Of a DNA stretch of 12,675 nt, positions 1 through 7,190 are shown piece by piece. The DNA is taken from the NCBI GenBank assembly GCA_947589135.1, contig CANPZT010000031.1:1-12675 (forward strand), written 5' to 3'. Positions within the stretch are counted from its first letter, which is position 1; each line of letters opens with the position of its first letter. The DNA is from an uncultured Clostridia bacterium (lineage in GTDB: Bacteria; Bacillota; Clostridia; TANB77; CAG-508). The notes under the pieces were generated by a model that was not told the origin of the DNA, searched no databases, and was given only the letters and a program-made list of their open reading frames with translations. Made by a program: the position numbers and the translations under genes.

Positions 1-764
1 TAGAAGAAACATTTAACTTAATAAAAGAAGCAGAAGAAGCAGGATTTGATGGAATAATTTCAACATCCCATTATATTGAAGGATATTATGAAATAAATGC
101 ATCTGAAAGAGAAGTATGGATTAATGCAATTCATGAAAATTTAAAAAAACAAGATATAAATATGAATTTATATTTAGGAAATGAAATATACATATCAGAA
201 AACATTATAAGTTTATTAGAAGAAGGTAAAGCATGTACAATAAACAATACTAGCTATGTACTTTTTGAATTACCTATGAATAATGAGCCACTTAATTTAT
301 ATGATATTGTATATTTAATGTTACAATATAAACTAGTACCAATATTAGCACATCCAGAAAGATACAGTTTTGTTCAAAAAGATCCGGAATTAGTATGTGA
401 ACTAATAAAAAAAGGTGTACTAATGCAATGCAACTATGGAAGCATATTAGGGCAATATGGAAAAAAAGCACAAATAATAGTAAGCAAATTGTTAGAAAAC
501 AATATGGTACATTTTTTGGGAAGCGATGTGCATAGGCAAAATACAATATATACATTGGTACCAGATGCATTAGAAGCAATAGAAGAAATTATAGGGAGAG
601 ATAAGTTAGAGGAAATAACCACAATAAATCCGAAATTAGTTTTAGAAAATAAAAGAATAGATATTGATGAACCGAATACAATAGAATTAACATTAAAAGA
701 AAAAATGGAATTATCAGATAAATTTAATAACATAAAAAACATATTTAAAAAGAATAAAAGTTAA
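1..764 (+). CDS. CpsB/CapC-family PHP-fold protein tyrosine phosphatase, 5' end missing
   Basis: The frame is open from base 3 and gives 253 residues before the TAA stop, so only about the first 20 residues (the usual N-terminal HxH and DDG metal motifs) lie outside the window. Visible family motifs are TSHY (visible residues 21-24, standing where the family has TPHH), GNE (59-61), LAHPERY (starting near 115) and GSDVHR (173-178); these supply His, Glu and Asp ligands of the metal centre. Known members (CpsB, YwqE) are Mn-dependent phosphatases that dephosphorylate the tyrosine kinase controlling capsule or exopolysaccharide synthesis. No kinase or capsule gene is visible here; any would lie upstream. 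The internal ATG at 162 has no ribosome binding site and would remove conserved motifs, so I reject it as the start. The second His of TPHH is Tyr here. Family assignment is firm; the exact substrate is inferred. Confidence 0.88.
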   Translation, partial: EETFNLIKEAEEAGFDGIISTSHYIEGYYEINASEREVWINAIHENLKKQDINMNLYLGNEIYISENIISLLEEGKACTINNTSYVLFELPMNNEPLNLYDIVYLMLQYKLVPILAHPERYSFVQKDPELVCELIKKGVLMQCNYGSILGQYGKKAQIIVSKLLENNMVHFLGSDVHRQNTIYTLVPDALEAIEEIIGRDKLEEITTINPKLVLENKRIDIDEPNTIELTLKEKMELSDKFNNIKNIFKKNKS

Positions 765-773
765 AAATAAGAT

Positions 774-808
774 AAAAAAGTGCTCGTTAGAAACATTGAG
801 CCTTTTTT
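774..808 (+). terminator. Intrinsic terminator after the CpsB-like gene
   Basis: The left arm is AAAAAAG, a bulged T, then GCTC. The loop is 12 bases, and the right arm is GAGC then CTTTTTT. It starts 10 bases after the stop codon. The T run ends only 9 bases before the glmM ribosome binding site, so it may also act as an attenuator for glmM. Confidence 0.75.
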
Positions 809-832
809 AATACATGAAAGGAAGTAACAAAA

Positions 833-2197
833 ATGAGAAAATACTTTGGAACTGATGGCATAAGAAGAATTGCTAATACTGAATTAACACCAGAATTAGT
901 ATATAAAGTTGCAAAAGCAGGAGCATATGTGTTATCAAAGCACACAGATCATGCACCTACAATTTTAATAGGAAGAGATACTCGTATTTCTGGTACATTA
1001 ATAGAAAGTGCAATGGTAGCAGGATTTTTAAGCTATGGAGCAAACGTAAAACTATTAGGAGTAATTCCAACACCAGCAGTAGCATATTTAACAAGAAAAT
1101 TAAATGCAGATGCAAGTGTTGTTATTTCTGCATCACATAATACATATGAATTTAATGGAATTAAATATTTTAGTAATAAAGGAACTAAAATTTCAGATGA
1201 ATTAGAAGAAGAAATAGAAGAAATAATGGACTCTGGAAAAATAAATGAATTAAGAGCAGTAAATGATAAAATAGGAATTTCAGAATATAGCTTAGATTTA
1301 ATAGATAAATATGTTGAGTTTTTTAAAGAAAATTTTAGTGACAGTATAGAAAAAAACTTAAAAGAAGATTTTATAGTTGGAATTGATACTGCAAATGGAG
1401 CAACATATAAAGTAGCAGAAAAAGTATTTAACACTTTAGGAATAAAACATAAAATAATTAATAATAATCCTGATGGAATTAATATTAACAAAGATTGTGG
1501 GTCAACACATTTAGAACAAATAAAGAAATTTGTTCTAGAAAATAAGTTAAGCTTAGGAATTGCATATGATGGAGATGGAGATAGGTGCCTTTTAATTGAT
1601 GAAAAAGGTAATGAAATAGATGGAGATAAAATACTTGCAATTATATCACAAAATTTAAGAAAAAAAGGAATGTTAAAAAAAGATACAATTGTTGCAACTG
1701 TTATGAGTAATTTAGGATTAAATAAGTATGCTAAAGAAAATGGCTTACAATTATTCCAAACAAAAGTAGGAGACAGATATGTGTTAGAAAAAATGCTAAA
1801 AGACGGATATAATTTAGGAGGAGAACAATCAGGTCATATTATTTTGCTAGATTATAATCCAACAGGAGATGGAATATTAACGTCTCTAATGGTTATAAAA
1901 TCAATTTTAGAAGAAAATAAAAAAGCGTCTGAATTGTCAAGTTTAGTAAAGCTATATCCACAAATATTAGTTAATGCCAAAGTAGATTCTAATAAAAAAT
2001 ACGATTATGAAAAAGACAATGAAATAAAAAATGCTATAGAACAACTAGAGAAAGAATTTGATGGAAATGGAAGAGTATTAATAAGACCTTCAGGAACAGA
2101 ACCATTAGTAAGAGTAATGATTGAAGGAGAAGATCAAGAATATATTACACAAAAGGCAACAGAAATAGCAAAATTAATTGAAGCAAAATTAATGTAA
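833..2197 (+). CDS. glmM: Phosphoglucosamine mutase GlmM
   Basis: GlmM converts glucosamine-6-phosphate to glucosamine-1-phosphate, the step before UDP-GlcNAc in the cytoplasmic route to peptidoglycan. At 454 residues it has the normal family length. Visible motifs in order are FGTDGIRR (5-12); the phosphoserine loop SASHN (99-103), with Ser101 as the phosphate carrier; the Mg-binding DGDGDR (246-251); the sugar-binding GGEQSGH (329-335); and the phosphate-binding RPSGTEP (418-424). The EQSGH form and overall length fit GlmM rather than a phosphoglucomutase or phosphomannomutase. The ATG at 833 is preceded by AAAGGAAG (817-824) at good spacing. The gene lies just downstream of a terminator hairpin, and I see no promoter between the two, so it may depend on read-through or on a promoter inside the upstream gene. 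GlmM proteins need Ser/Thr phosphorylation for activity, usually by self-phosphorylation. Confidence 0.96.
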   Translation: MRKYFGTDGIRRIANTELTPELVYKVAKAGAYVLSKHTDHAPTILIGRDTRISGTLIESAMVAGFLSYGANVKLLGVIPTPAVAYLTRKLNADASVVISASHNTYEFNGIKYFSNKGTKISDELEEEIEEIMDSGKINELRAVNDKIGISEYSLDLIDKYVEFFKENFSDSIEKNLKEDFIVGIDTANGATYKVAEKVFNTLGIKHKIINNNPDGININKDCGSTHLEQIKKFVLENKLSLGIAYDGDGDRCLLIDEKGNEIDGDKILAIISQNLRKKGMLKKDTIVATVMSNLGLNKYAKENGLQLFQTKVGDRYVLEKMLKDGYNLGGEQSGHIILLDYNPTGDGILTSLMVIKSILEENKKASELSSLVKLYPQILVNAKVDSNKKYDYEKDNEIKNAIEQLEKEFDGNGRVLIRPSGTEPLVRVMIEGEDQEYITQKATEIAKLIEAKLM

Positions 2198-2229
2198 CAA
2201 AAATGTAATATAAAAGTAATAAAAAAATA

Positions 2230-2258
2230 TTGATAATTAATATATTTAGTGATATCAT
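2230..2258 (+). promoter_or_regulatory. Sigma-A promoter for the small membrane protein gene
   Basis: TTGATA (2230-2235) and TATCAT (2253-2258) are separated by exactly 17 bases, and a TG dinucleotide one base before the -10 makes it an extended -10. It lies 36 bases before the next start codon and gives that gene its own transcription start. Confidence 0.65.
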
Positions 2259-2293
2259 ATTAATGGTAACAAAAGAAAAATGGAGGAAGAAAG

Positions 2294-2632
2294 ATGATTT
2301 TTGTTAATATGTCAGATCCATTAACATTATTATTAATGTTAATAGCAACAATATTATTAATATTTTTAGCACAAGAGATAAAAAAGAGTTACGTAGGAGC
2401 AATTGCCTTATTTGGTTTTTTAGCATTACTAGTTACTCATGTAATTCAAATTTTAACATTATCAGAAGAGTTTAGAATATTATTACCAGTTTTATCAAAA
2501 TGTATTGCAATAGACTTTGTATTTGTTTTTATAACATTTTTTGCATACTTATGGGTAGATGATATTGAAACTAAAGAAAAGGGAAAGAAAAGTATTGATA
2601 ATAGTTTAGATTGGTTTTGGAAAAAAGTGTAG
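2294..2632 (+). CDS. Small three-helix membrane protein, function unknown
   Basis: I do not recognise this 112-residue protein. It has three hydrophobic segments at about residues 9-27, 34-55 and 68-88. Lysines at 30-31 and a charged tail (residues 92-112, rich in Lys and Glu, ending in an aromatic DWFWKK) suggest an outside N-terminus and a cytoplasmic C-terminus. No signal-peptide cleavage site, Cys pair or catalytic motif stands out. The start at 2294 is supported by GGAGG (2282-2286) seven bases upstream. It has its own promoter upstream and a very strong hairpin terminator downstream, so it appears to be a monocistronic gene rather than a chance frame; codon use matches its neighbours. 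It lies between glmM and spoIIP, which allows a guess at an envelope role, but nothing in the sequence proves one. Confidence 0.8.
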   Translation: MIFVNMSDPLTLLLMLIATILLIFLAQEIKKSYVGAIALFGFLALLVTHVIQILTLSEEFRILLPVLSKCIAIDFVFVFITFFAYLWVDDIETKEKGKKSIDNSLDWFWKKV

Positions 2633-2688
2633 TTTAATTTTTATATTAAATTAATTATGTTAAAATTATTATATTGAATTATTATGTT

Positions 2689-2743
2689 AAAATAGCAATC
2701 TTAAATAGTAGTTATATTAACTATTTAAGATTGTTATTTTTTT
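2689..2743 (+). terminator. Strong intrinsic terminator, probably bidirectional
   Basis: Two 21-base arms (2689-2709 and 2720-2740) pair throughout with one G-T wobble around a 10-base loop. The right arm runs into a T tract ending at 2743, and the left arm begins with AAAA, so it could also work on the other strand. It separates the small membrane protein gene from spoIIP. Confidence 0.9.
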
Positions 2744-2757
2744 GTTTTGGTTATAAA

Positions 2758-2785
2758 CAATATGGTTACTGAATATACATATATA
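2758..2785 (+). promoter_or_regulatory. Possible sigma-E-like promoter for spoIIP
   Basis: In Bacillus subtilis spoIIP is read by mother-cell sigma-E, whose promoters have an ATA-centred -35 and a CATACAnT-like -10. Here CAATATG (2758-2764) is followed 13 bases later by CATATATA (2778-2785), which would start transcription about 10 bases before the ribosome binding site. The match is partial and the region is AT-rich, so this is weak. No good sigma-A promoter was seen in the gap, which is a mild argument in favour. Confidence 0.3.
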
Positions 2786-2812
2786 TAGTAGACTTAAGAC
2801 AAGGAGAAAAAT

Positions 2813-4015
2813 ATGTTCAATGTTACCATATTAAAGATGAAGGACATAATGAAGTTCTTTATAGGACTAATATGTTTGCTAATTTTAATTTATATAAGTA
2901 AATATTTTTATGAAGAAAGTAATAATGGAAAAATTATAGAAGGTGTAAAGAATAGTGTTAAAACTATAGCACAAAGCAACATTTTAGAATGTATAGATAC
3001 AACTATTCCAACTATATCAACAATTAATAAAGGTTCAATTAATCAAATAAATGAAACAAATGAAAAAACTCCGGAAAAATCTACTGACACAATGTTGCAA
3101 CAAATATTAAAAACTGAAATTAGTAGTATTAATGGAATGGAAAATATAGAAAAAAAAGCAGAAAAAGAAAAGCAGGGAAATGTGAAAGATGGAACTGAAA
3201 AAGAAAATAATGAAACTCAAGAAAATCAAAATGAAACGCAAATTCAAATGGCACAAACAGGATTGCCAACACAGGTTATTACAAATAATCCAATTCAAGA
3301 AAGTTATAATACAGAATACGGAAAAGTTAAAATAAAAAATCAAACAGGATATGAACTAACACAAGAAATGTTGACACCAAATATTACTATTGAAAATAAA
3401 AATGTCATATTATTTCATACACATAGTTGTGAAAGCTATACATCAAGTGAAAAATATCCATATACACCAACAGGGAATTTTAGAACAACAGATTTAGACT
3501 ATACAGTAACAAGAGTTGGAACAGAACTAGAGAATCAATTAAAACAATACAATTATAATGTGATACATAATACAGACTATCATGATTATCCAGCATATAA
3601 TGGTTCATATACTCGCTCATTAGCAACAGTAGAAAATATATTAAAAACAAATCCAAGTGACATAATAATAGATGTTCATAGAGATGCAGTAGGTGCAAGA
3701 AGTGACTATGCTCCAACAGTAAAAATAGGAGATACAGACGAGGCAGCACAAATAATGTTTGTAATAGGAACAAACGCAGGAGGTCTATGGCATCCAAATT
3801 GGAATCAAAATTTAAAATTTGCAATAAAAATACAAGAAAAAGCAGAAGAGATGTATCCAGGATTATTTAAGCCAATAATGTTAACAGAATCAAGATACAA
3901 TCAACATACAGGTAAATACGCAAGTATAATAGAAGTTGGAGCAACAGGAAACACACTTGAACAGTGCTTAACTAGTATGAAATATTTAGCAAAAGTAATG
4001 AATGAGGTAATGTGA
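2813..4015 (+). CDS. spoIIP: Stage II sporulation protein P (SpoIIP amidase/endopeptidase)
   Basis: SpoIIP degrades peptidoglycan with SpoIID and SpoIIM while the mother cell engulfs the forespore; the family has both amidase and endopeptidase activity and uses a metal centre. The 400-residue protein has a membrane anchor at about 14-31 and a low-complexity Glu/Asn/Gln/Lys linker (about 75-165). The SpoIIP domain runs from about 168 to the end. Motifs seen are HTHSCESY (202-209), IIDVHRD (285-291), RYNQH (361-365) and IIEVGATGNT (372-381), which carry the conserved His and Glu residues. The start is supported by AAGGAG (2801-2806) six bases upstream. It stands alone; no gpr or spoIID lies beside it, whereas gpr is its neighbour in Bacillus. 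It is the best evidence in the window for a spore former. Internal ATGs at codons 9 and 13 are possible alternative starts. Confidence 0.93.
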   Translation: MFNVTILKMKDIMKFFIGLICLLILIYISKYFYEESNNGKIIEGVKNSVKTIAQSNILECIDTTIPTISTINKGSINQINETNEKTPEKSTDTMLQQILKTEISSINGMENIEKKAEKEKQGNVKDGTEKENNETQENQNETQIQMAQTGLPTQVITNNPIQESYNTEYGKVKIKNQTGYELTQEMLTPNITIENKNVILFHTHSCESYTSSEKYPYTPTGNFRTTDLDYTVTRVGTELENQLKQYNYNVIHNTDYHDYPAYNGSYTRSLATVENILKTNPSDIIIDVHRDAVGARSDYAPTVKIGDTDEAAQIMFVIGTNAGGLWHPNWNQNLKFAIKIQEKAEEMYPGLFKPIMLTESRYNQHTGKYASIIEVGATGNTLEQCLTSMKYLAKVMNEVM

Positions 4016-4036
4016 GACAAAAATTGTAAATTACTA

Positions 4037-4065
4037 TTGAATTATAAATAATTTTTTTATATAAT
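4037..4065 (+). promoter_or_regulatory. Sigma-A promoter for pgi
   Basis: TTGAAT (4037-4042) and a perfect TATAAT (4060-4065) have exactly 17 bases between them and lie about 30 bases before the pgi start codon. Confidence 0.75.
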
Positions 4066-4097
4066 GAGTATATCAAATGAAAAGAGAGGTAATATAT

Positions 4098-5405
4098 ATG
4101 AATGAAATTAAATTAAATTTAGAAAATAGCGGAATAGAAAAGAAAAGTATTGCAGAATATAAACAAAAAGTAGAAAACATACATAAAGAATTACACAAAA
4201 GAGCAAATGATGAAAATGATTTTGTAGGATGGCTAGAACTACCAAGCAATTATGATAAAGATGAGTTTGAAAGAATTAAAAAAGCAGCTAAAAAGATAAA
4301 AAAAGAATCTGATGTTCTTATAGTAATAGGAATAGGAGGATCTTATTTAGGAGCAAGAGCAGTAATCGAATCATTAACAAGTTCATTTTATAACATGTTA
4401 CCAACCAAAAAAAGAAAATGTCCACAAATATTATATGTAGGAAATAACTTAAGTCCAAATTACATTAATGAATTAATTGAATATATAAGTAATAAAGATT
4501 TCTCAGTTAATGTTATTTCAAAGTCAGGAACAACAACAGAACCTGCAATTGCTTTTAGAATTTTTAGAGAAATATTAGAAAATAAATATGGAATTGATGA
4601 AGCAAGAAGTAGAATTTATGCTACAACAGATAAGGAAAAAGGAGCTTTAAAAACACTTGCAGAAAATGAAGGATATGAACAATTTGTAGTTCCAGACAAT
4701 GTAGGAGGAAGATATTCTGTTTTAACAGCAGTAGGGTTACTTCCAATTGCAACAGCAGGGATTGATATAGATAAATTAATGGAAGGAGCAAGAATTGCTC
4801 AATTAAGATATGATGATCCAGATATTAAATATAATGAATGTTACCAATATGCAGTAGCAAGAAATATATTATATGAATTAGATAAAAACATAGAAATATT
4901 GGTAAATTATGAACCAAAAATGCACTATTTTACTGAATGGTGGAAACAACTATATGGAGAAAGTGAAGGAAAAGAGAAAAAAGGAATCTTTCCAGCAGGA
5001 GTAGATTTTACAACAGATTTACACTCTATGGGACAATATATTCAAGAAGGAAGAAGAAATTTATTTGAAACTGTGTTATCAATAAAAAAACCTAATTCAG
5101 ACATAAAAATTAATGTAGATGATGATAATTTAGATGGATTAAACTATTTAGCAGGCAAAGGAATGGACTATGTTAATAAAAAAGCAATGGAAGGAACTAT
5201 ACAAGCACATGTATCAGGAGATGTTCCTAATATAGAAATATCAATGAAACGCTTAGATGAGGAAAACATAGGAGAATTAATATATTTCTTTGAAAAATCT
5301 TGTGCTATGTCAGGAATGCTTTTAGGAGTAAATCCATTTAATCAACCAGGAGTAGAAGAATATAAAAAGAATATGTTTAAACTTTTGAAGAAACCAGGAT
5401 ATTAA
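4098..5405 (+). CDS. pgi: Glucose-6-phosphate isomerase
   Basis: Pgi interconverts glucose-6-phosphate and fructose-6-phosphate in the cytoplasm, linking glycolysis to the fructose-6-phosphate pool from which glucosamine-6-phosphate, the substrate of GlmM, is made. Motifs, numbered from the 4098 start, are GIGGSYLGA (78-86), the phosphate-binding SKSGTTTEP (141-149), VGGRYSVLTAVG (family signature 1, around 202-213), GESEGK (287-292) with a candidate catalytic Glu, and signature 2 ending in FNQPGVEEYK, where Lys423 is the expected ring-opening residue. At 435 residues it matches the short bacterial type (B. subtilis Pgi has about 450). The open frame extends to an ATG at 4077, but the ribosome binding site GAGAGG (4084-4089) lies inside that extension and serves the ATG at 4098. 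The gene has its own promoter and terminator. Confidence 0.96.
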   Translation: MNEIKLNLENSGIEKKSIAEYKQKVENIHKELHKRANDENDFVGWLELPSNYDKDEFERIKKAAKKIKKESDVLIVIGIGGSYLGARAVIESLTSSFYNMLPTKKRKCPQILYVGNNLSPNYINELIEYISNKDFSVNVISKSGTTTEPAIAFRIFREILENKYGIDEARSRIYATTDKEKGALKTLAENEGYEQFVVPDNVGGRYSVLTAVGLLPIATAGIDIDKLMEGARIAQLRYDDPDIKYNECYQYAVARNILYELDKNIEILVNYEPKMHYFTEWWKQLYGESEGKEKKGIFPAGVDFTTDLHSMGQYIQEGRRNLFETVLSIKKPNSDIKINVDDDNLDGLNYLAGKGMDYVNKKAMEGTIQAHVSGDVPNIEISMKRLDEENIGELIYFFEKSCAMSGMLLGVNPFNQPGVEEYKKNMFKLLKKPGY

Positions 5406-5426
5406 TAATGTAAAATATATGATAAG

Positions 5427-5465
5427 AAGGTTGTCCATTTTTGGCAAAGTAGGACAACCTTTTTT
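5427..5465 (+). terminator. Intrinsic terminator after pgi
   Basis: AAGGTTGTCC (5427-5436) pairs perfectly with GGACAACCTT (5452-5461) around a 15-base loop and is followed by a T run to 5465. It begins 22 bases after the pgi stop. Confidence 0.93.
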
Positions 5466-5468
5466 GAC

Positions 5469-5516
5469 ATAATAAGATTTTATAATAAATATTCAATTTT
5501 TTTATAATAAGATTTT
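5469..5516 (+). repeat. Pair of 13-base direct repeats with TATAAT hexamers upstream of the thioesterase gene
   Basis: ATAATAAGATTTT occurs at 5469-5481 and again at 5504-5516, 35 bases apart. TATAAT hexamers occur at 5481-5486 and 5503-5508, and a TTGACA at 5464-5469 is too close to the first (11 bases) to make a standard promoter. The 5503 hexamer has only a weak -35 (TTATAA at 5480-5485, 17 bases away). A promoter for the thioesterase gene probably lies in this stretch, but I cannot pick one firmly. The repeats could be regulator sites or chance in AT-rich DNA. Confidence 0.35.
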
Positions 5517-5551
5517 GGTGATAAAAAGTGACTACATTTTTTGTTACGATA

Positions 5552-5591
5552 GAGAGGAGTGTATGATATATTAATTTCTTAATATACCATA
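5552..5591 (+). promoter_or_regulatory. Orphan ribosome binding site, three-codon mini-ORF and hairpin in the thioesterase leader
   Basis: GAGAGGAG (5552-5559) is a much better ribosome binding site than the one before the real gene. It is followed three bases later by ATG ATA TAT TAA (5563-5574), encoding Met-Ile-Tyr. These bases form the left arm of a hairpin: TATGATATATTAA (5562-5574) pairs with TTAATATACCATA (5579-5591) at 12 of 13 positions around a TTTC loop. No T run follows, so it is not a terminator. It could be a translational control element or a palindromic operator. Confidence 0.5.
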
Positions 5592-5601
5592 AAAAGAAGA
5601 A

Positions 5602-6321
5602 ATGATATACAAAGATAAATTTAAAATAGGTTTAAAGGATATAGGAAAAGATAACAAAATAAAAAATAGAGCAATACTAGAGTTTTTAGAGGATATAGGA
5701 GGATATCATTCAGATATTGCTGGATATGGTGTTAATAATATAGAAGAAACAAAATTGACATGGATATTATTAGATTGGAAATTAGAAGTGATAGATAGAC
5801 CAACATATGGAACAGAATTAGAGATTCATACATGGGGAAGGGGAATGAATAAATATTTTACTTATCGTGATTATGAAATATATGATGAAAATGGTAAGTT
5901 ATGTGCCAAAGCAACCTCAAAATGGACACTTATTAATATTACTAACAGAAAACTAGAAAGATTAACTGAAGAAATTATGGAAAAATACCATCCTGAAGAA
6001 CATATGGTGTTTTCAGAAGAATTAAAAAAAATAGATGCTCCAGAGGAAGCTATTTCTACCTTAGAATATACTGTGATTAGAAAAGATATTGATTTAAATA
6101 AACATATGCATAACTTGTATTATCTTGACTTAGCATATGAAGCATTACCAGAAGATGTATATGAAAAAAGACCATTTAATAATGTAAGAATAGTATATAA
6201 GAAAGAAATCAAATTAGGAGATAAAGTAAAATGTCACTATTCAAGAATAGATAATAAAAATATAGTAGTAATAAAAAGTGAAGACAATGAAATGTTGCAT
6301 TCTATTATAGAATTATATTAA
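5602..6321 (+). CDS. Acyl-ACP thioesterase (FatA/FatB-like, double hotdog)
   Basis: The family hydrolyses fatty acyl-ACP to release free fatty acid and ends chain elongation in the cytoplasm. The 239-residue protein fits two hotdog folds, roughly residues 1-130 and 150-239. The first carries IHTWGRG (75-81), a stretch around 88-112 with Arg89-Asp90 and SKWTLIN (106-112), and NRKLERL, all typical of the bacterial branch. The second holds the catalytic-type motif D-x-N-x-H-x-x-N (Asp164, Asn166, His168, Asn171), which fits the Asp/Asn/His arrangement described for plant FatB. The start has only a weak AAGAAG site (5594-5599), very close to the ATG; a strong site lies 40 bases further upstream beyond a hairpin. 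No fab genes are adjacent, so its partner acyl chains cannot be deduced. No terminator was found before lexA. Family is clear; chain-length preference is unknown. Confidence 0.88.
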   Translation: MIYKDKFKIGLKDIGKDNKIKNRAILEFLEDIGGYHSDIAGYGVNNIEETKLTWILLDWKLEVIDRPTYGTELEIHTWGRGMNKYFTYRDYEIYDENGKLCAKATSKWTLINITNRKLERLTEEIMEKYHPEEHMVFSEELKKIDAPEEAISTLEYTVIRKDIDLNKHMHNLYYLDLAYEALPEDVYEKRPFNNVRIVYKKEIKLGDKVKCHYSRIDNKNIVVIKSEDNEMLHSIIELY

Positions 6322-6364
6322 TATATTAGCACATAGGGATTTTCTATATAAATCAAAAATATGT

Positions 6365-6393
6365 TTGACATTTTTTTGTTTGTATGATATGAT
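6365..6393 (+). promoter_or_regulatory. Sigma-A promoter for lexA
   Basis: A perfect TTGACA (6365-6370) lies exactly 17 bases before TATGAT (6388-6393), about 30 bases upstream of the lexA start. I could not find a GAAC-N4-GTTC type LexA box overlapping it, which would be expected for self-regulation. Confidence 0.82.
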
Positions 6394-6424
6394 GTAGCAA
6401 AATAAGGGAAATGGAGTGATAAAT

Positions 6425-7078
6425 ATGCCAAGAAAGAAAAAACCAGAGTTAAATAAAAGAGAAAAAGCAATACTAAAATTTATTGAAAAACAAATTATGA
6501 CACAAGGATATCCACCATCAGTAAGAGAAATAGGAAAAGCAGTAGGATTAAGTTCAACAGCAACAGTACATGGATATTTAGCAAAACTAGATGAAAAAGG
6601 ATATATCAAAAAACAAGATAAAAAAGGAAGAACATTAAGACTACTAAAAGGAGGAACAGGAGAGCCAAAAACAACATCAAGCAAAGATTTCTACACACAA
6701 AAAGAATTAGTAGAAGTTCCAATAGTAGGTAGAATTACAGCAGGAGAGCCAATTTTAGCAGTAGAAAATATAACAGACACATTTCCAATTCCAATCGACT
6801 TTGTTGGAAATTCAGAAAGTTTCATGCTTACCGTTAGAGGTGAAAGCATGATAGAAGCAGGAATTTTAGATGGAGACTATATTTTAGTAAAGAAGCAAAA
6901 TACTGCAAATAATGGAGAAATTGTTGTAGCACTAATCGGAGAAGAAGCAACAGTAAAAACATTCTACAAAGAAACAGACCATATTAGACTTCAACCAGAA
7001 AATAGTACAATGGACCCAATAATAGTACCAAACTGTGAAATTTTAGGAAAAGTTGCAGGAGTATTCAGAAAGATGTAA
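6425..7078 (+). CDS. lexA: LexA SOS repressor
   Basis: LexA represses DNA-damage genes and cleaves itself when RecA filaments form. Numbered from the 6425 start, the 217 residues show an N-terminal winged helix (about 10-73, with PPSVREIG and the recognition region GLSSTATVHGYL), a linker (about 75-95) and the S24-type protease domain. The cleavage site is Ala106-Gly107 in ITAGEP, the nucleophile Ser141 in RGESM, and the general base Lys178 in EATVKTF. All catalytic parts are intact, so it should be a working, self-cleaving repressor. The frame could begin at a GTG at 6416, but that GTG overlaps the ribosome binding site GGAG (6413-6416), which is well spaced for the ATG at 6425. No SOS target gene is adjacent. 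The only terminator candidate after it is the palindrome at 7124-7162. Confidence 0.96.
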   Translation: MPRKKKPELNKREKAILKFIEKQIMTQGYPPSVREIGKAVGLSSTATVHGYLAKLDEKGYIKKQDKKGRTLRLLKGGTGEPKTTSSKDFYTQKELVEVPIVGRITAGEPILAVENITDTFPIPIDFVGNSESFMLTVRGESMIEAGILDGDYILVKKQNTANNGEIVVALIGEEATVKTFYKETDHIRLQPENSTMDPIIVPNCEILGKVAGVFRKM

Positions 7079-7117
7079 AATTCTACAAAAATTCACACAA
7101 TTTTCATAAAGCTCAGC

Positions 7118-7162
7118 TTGACAAAATAACACTGTGTCACATATAATGATACAGTGTTATTT
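7118..7162 (+). promoter_or_regulatory. Consensus promoter with a palindrome centred on its -10, before the ABC exporter
   Basis: TTGACA (7118-7123) and TATAAT (7142-7147), both perfect, are 18 bases apart. A 15-base inverted repeat (7125-7139 and 7147-7161; ACACTGT on one side, ACAGTGT on the other) has one mismatch at the DNA level and is centred on the -10. An outer A-T pair extends it to 7124-7162. A dimeric repressor bound here would block RNA polymerase, which is the usual arrangement for drug exporters. The same hairpin sits after lexA with A-rich and T-rich flanks (GTTATTTATTT), so it could also terminate lexA. The regulator is not encoded in this window. Confidence 0.68.
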
Positions 7163-7190
7163 ATTTGGAGGGATTAGGAAACATTCTTTT

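Noticed and set aside
1033..1491. 152-codon open frame on the minus strand inside glmM
   Set aside because: It lies wholly within a well-conserved gene and has no family motif; AT-rich coding DNA often leaves the complementary frame open.
2654..2693. 13-base direct repeat ATTATGTTAAAAT (2654-2666 and 2681-2693)
   Set aside because: Only two copies in a very AT-rich gap, and the second overlaps the terminator arm. Likely chance or minor slippage.
4041..4059. Possible AT-only terminator before pgi (ATTAT/ATAAT then a T run)
   Set aside because: The stem is too short and weak, and it occupies the spacer of the pgi promoter.
6331..6360. Possible hairpin after the thioesterase gene (ATAG/CTAT)
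   Set aside because: Only four pairs and no T run, so not a credible terminator.
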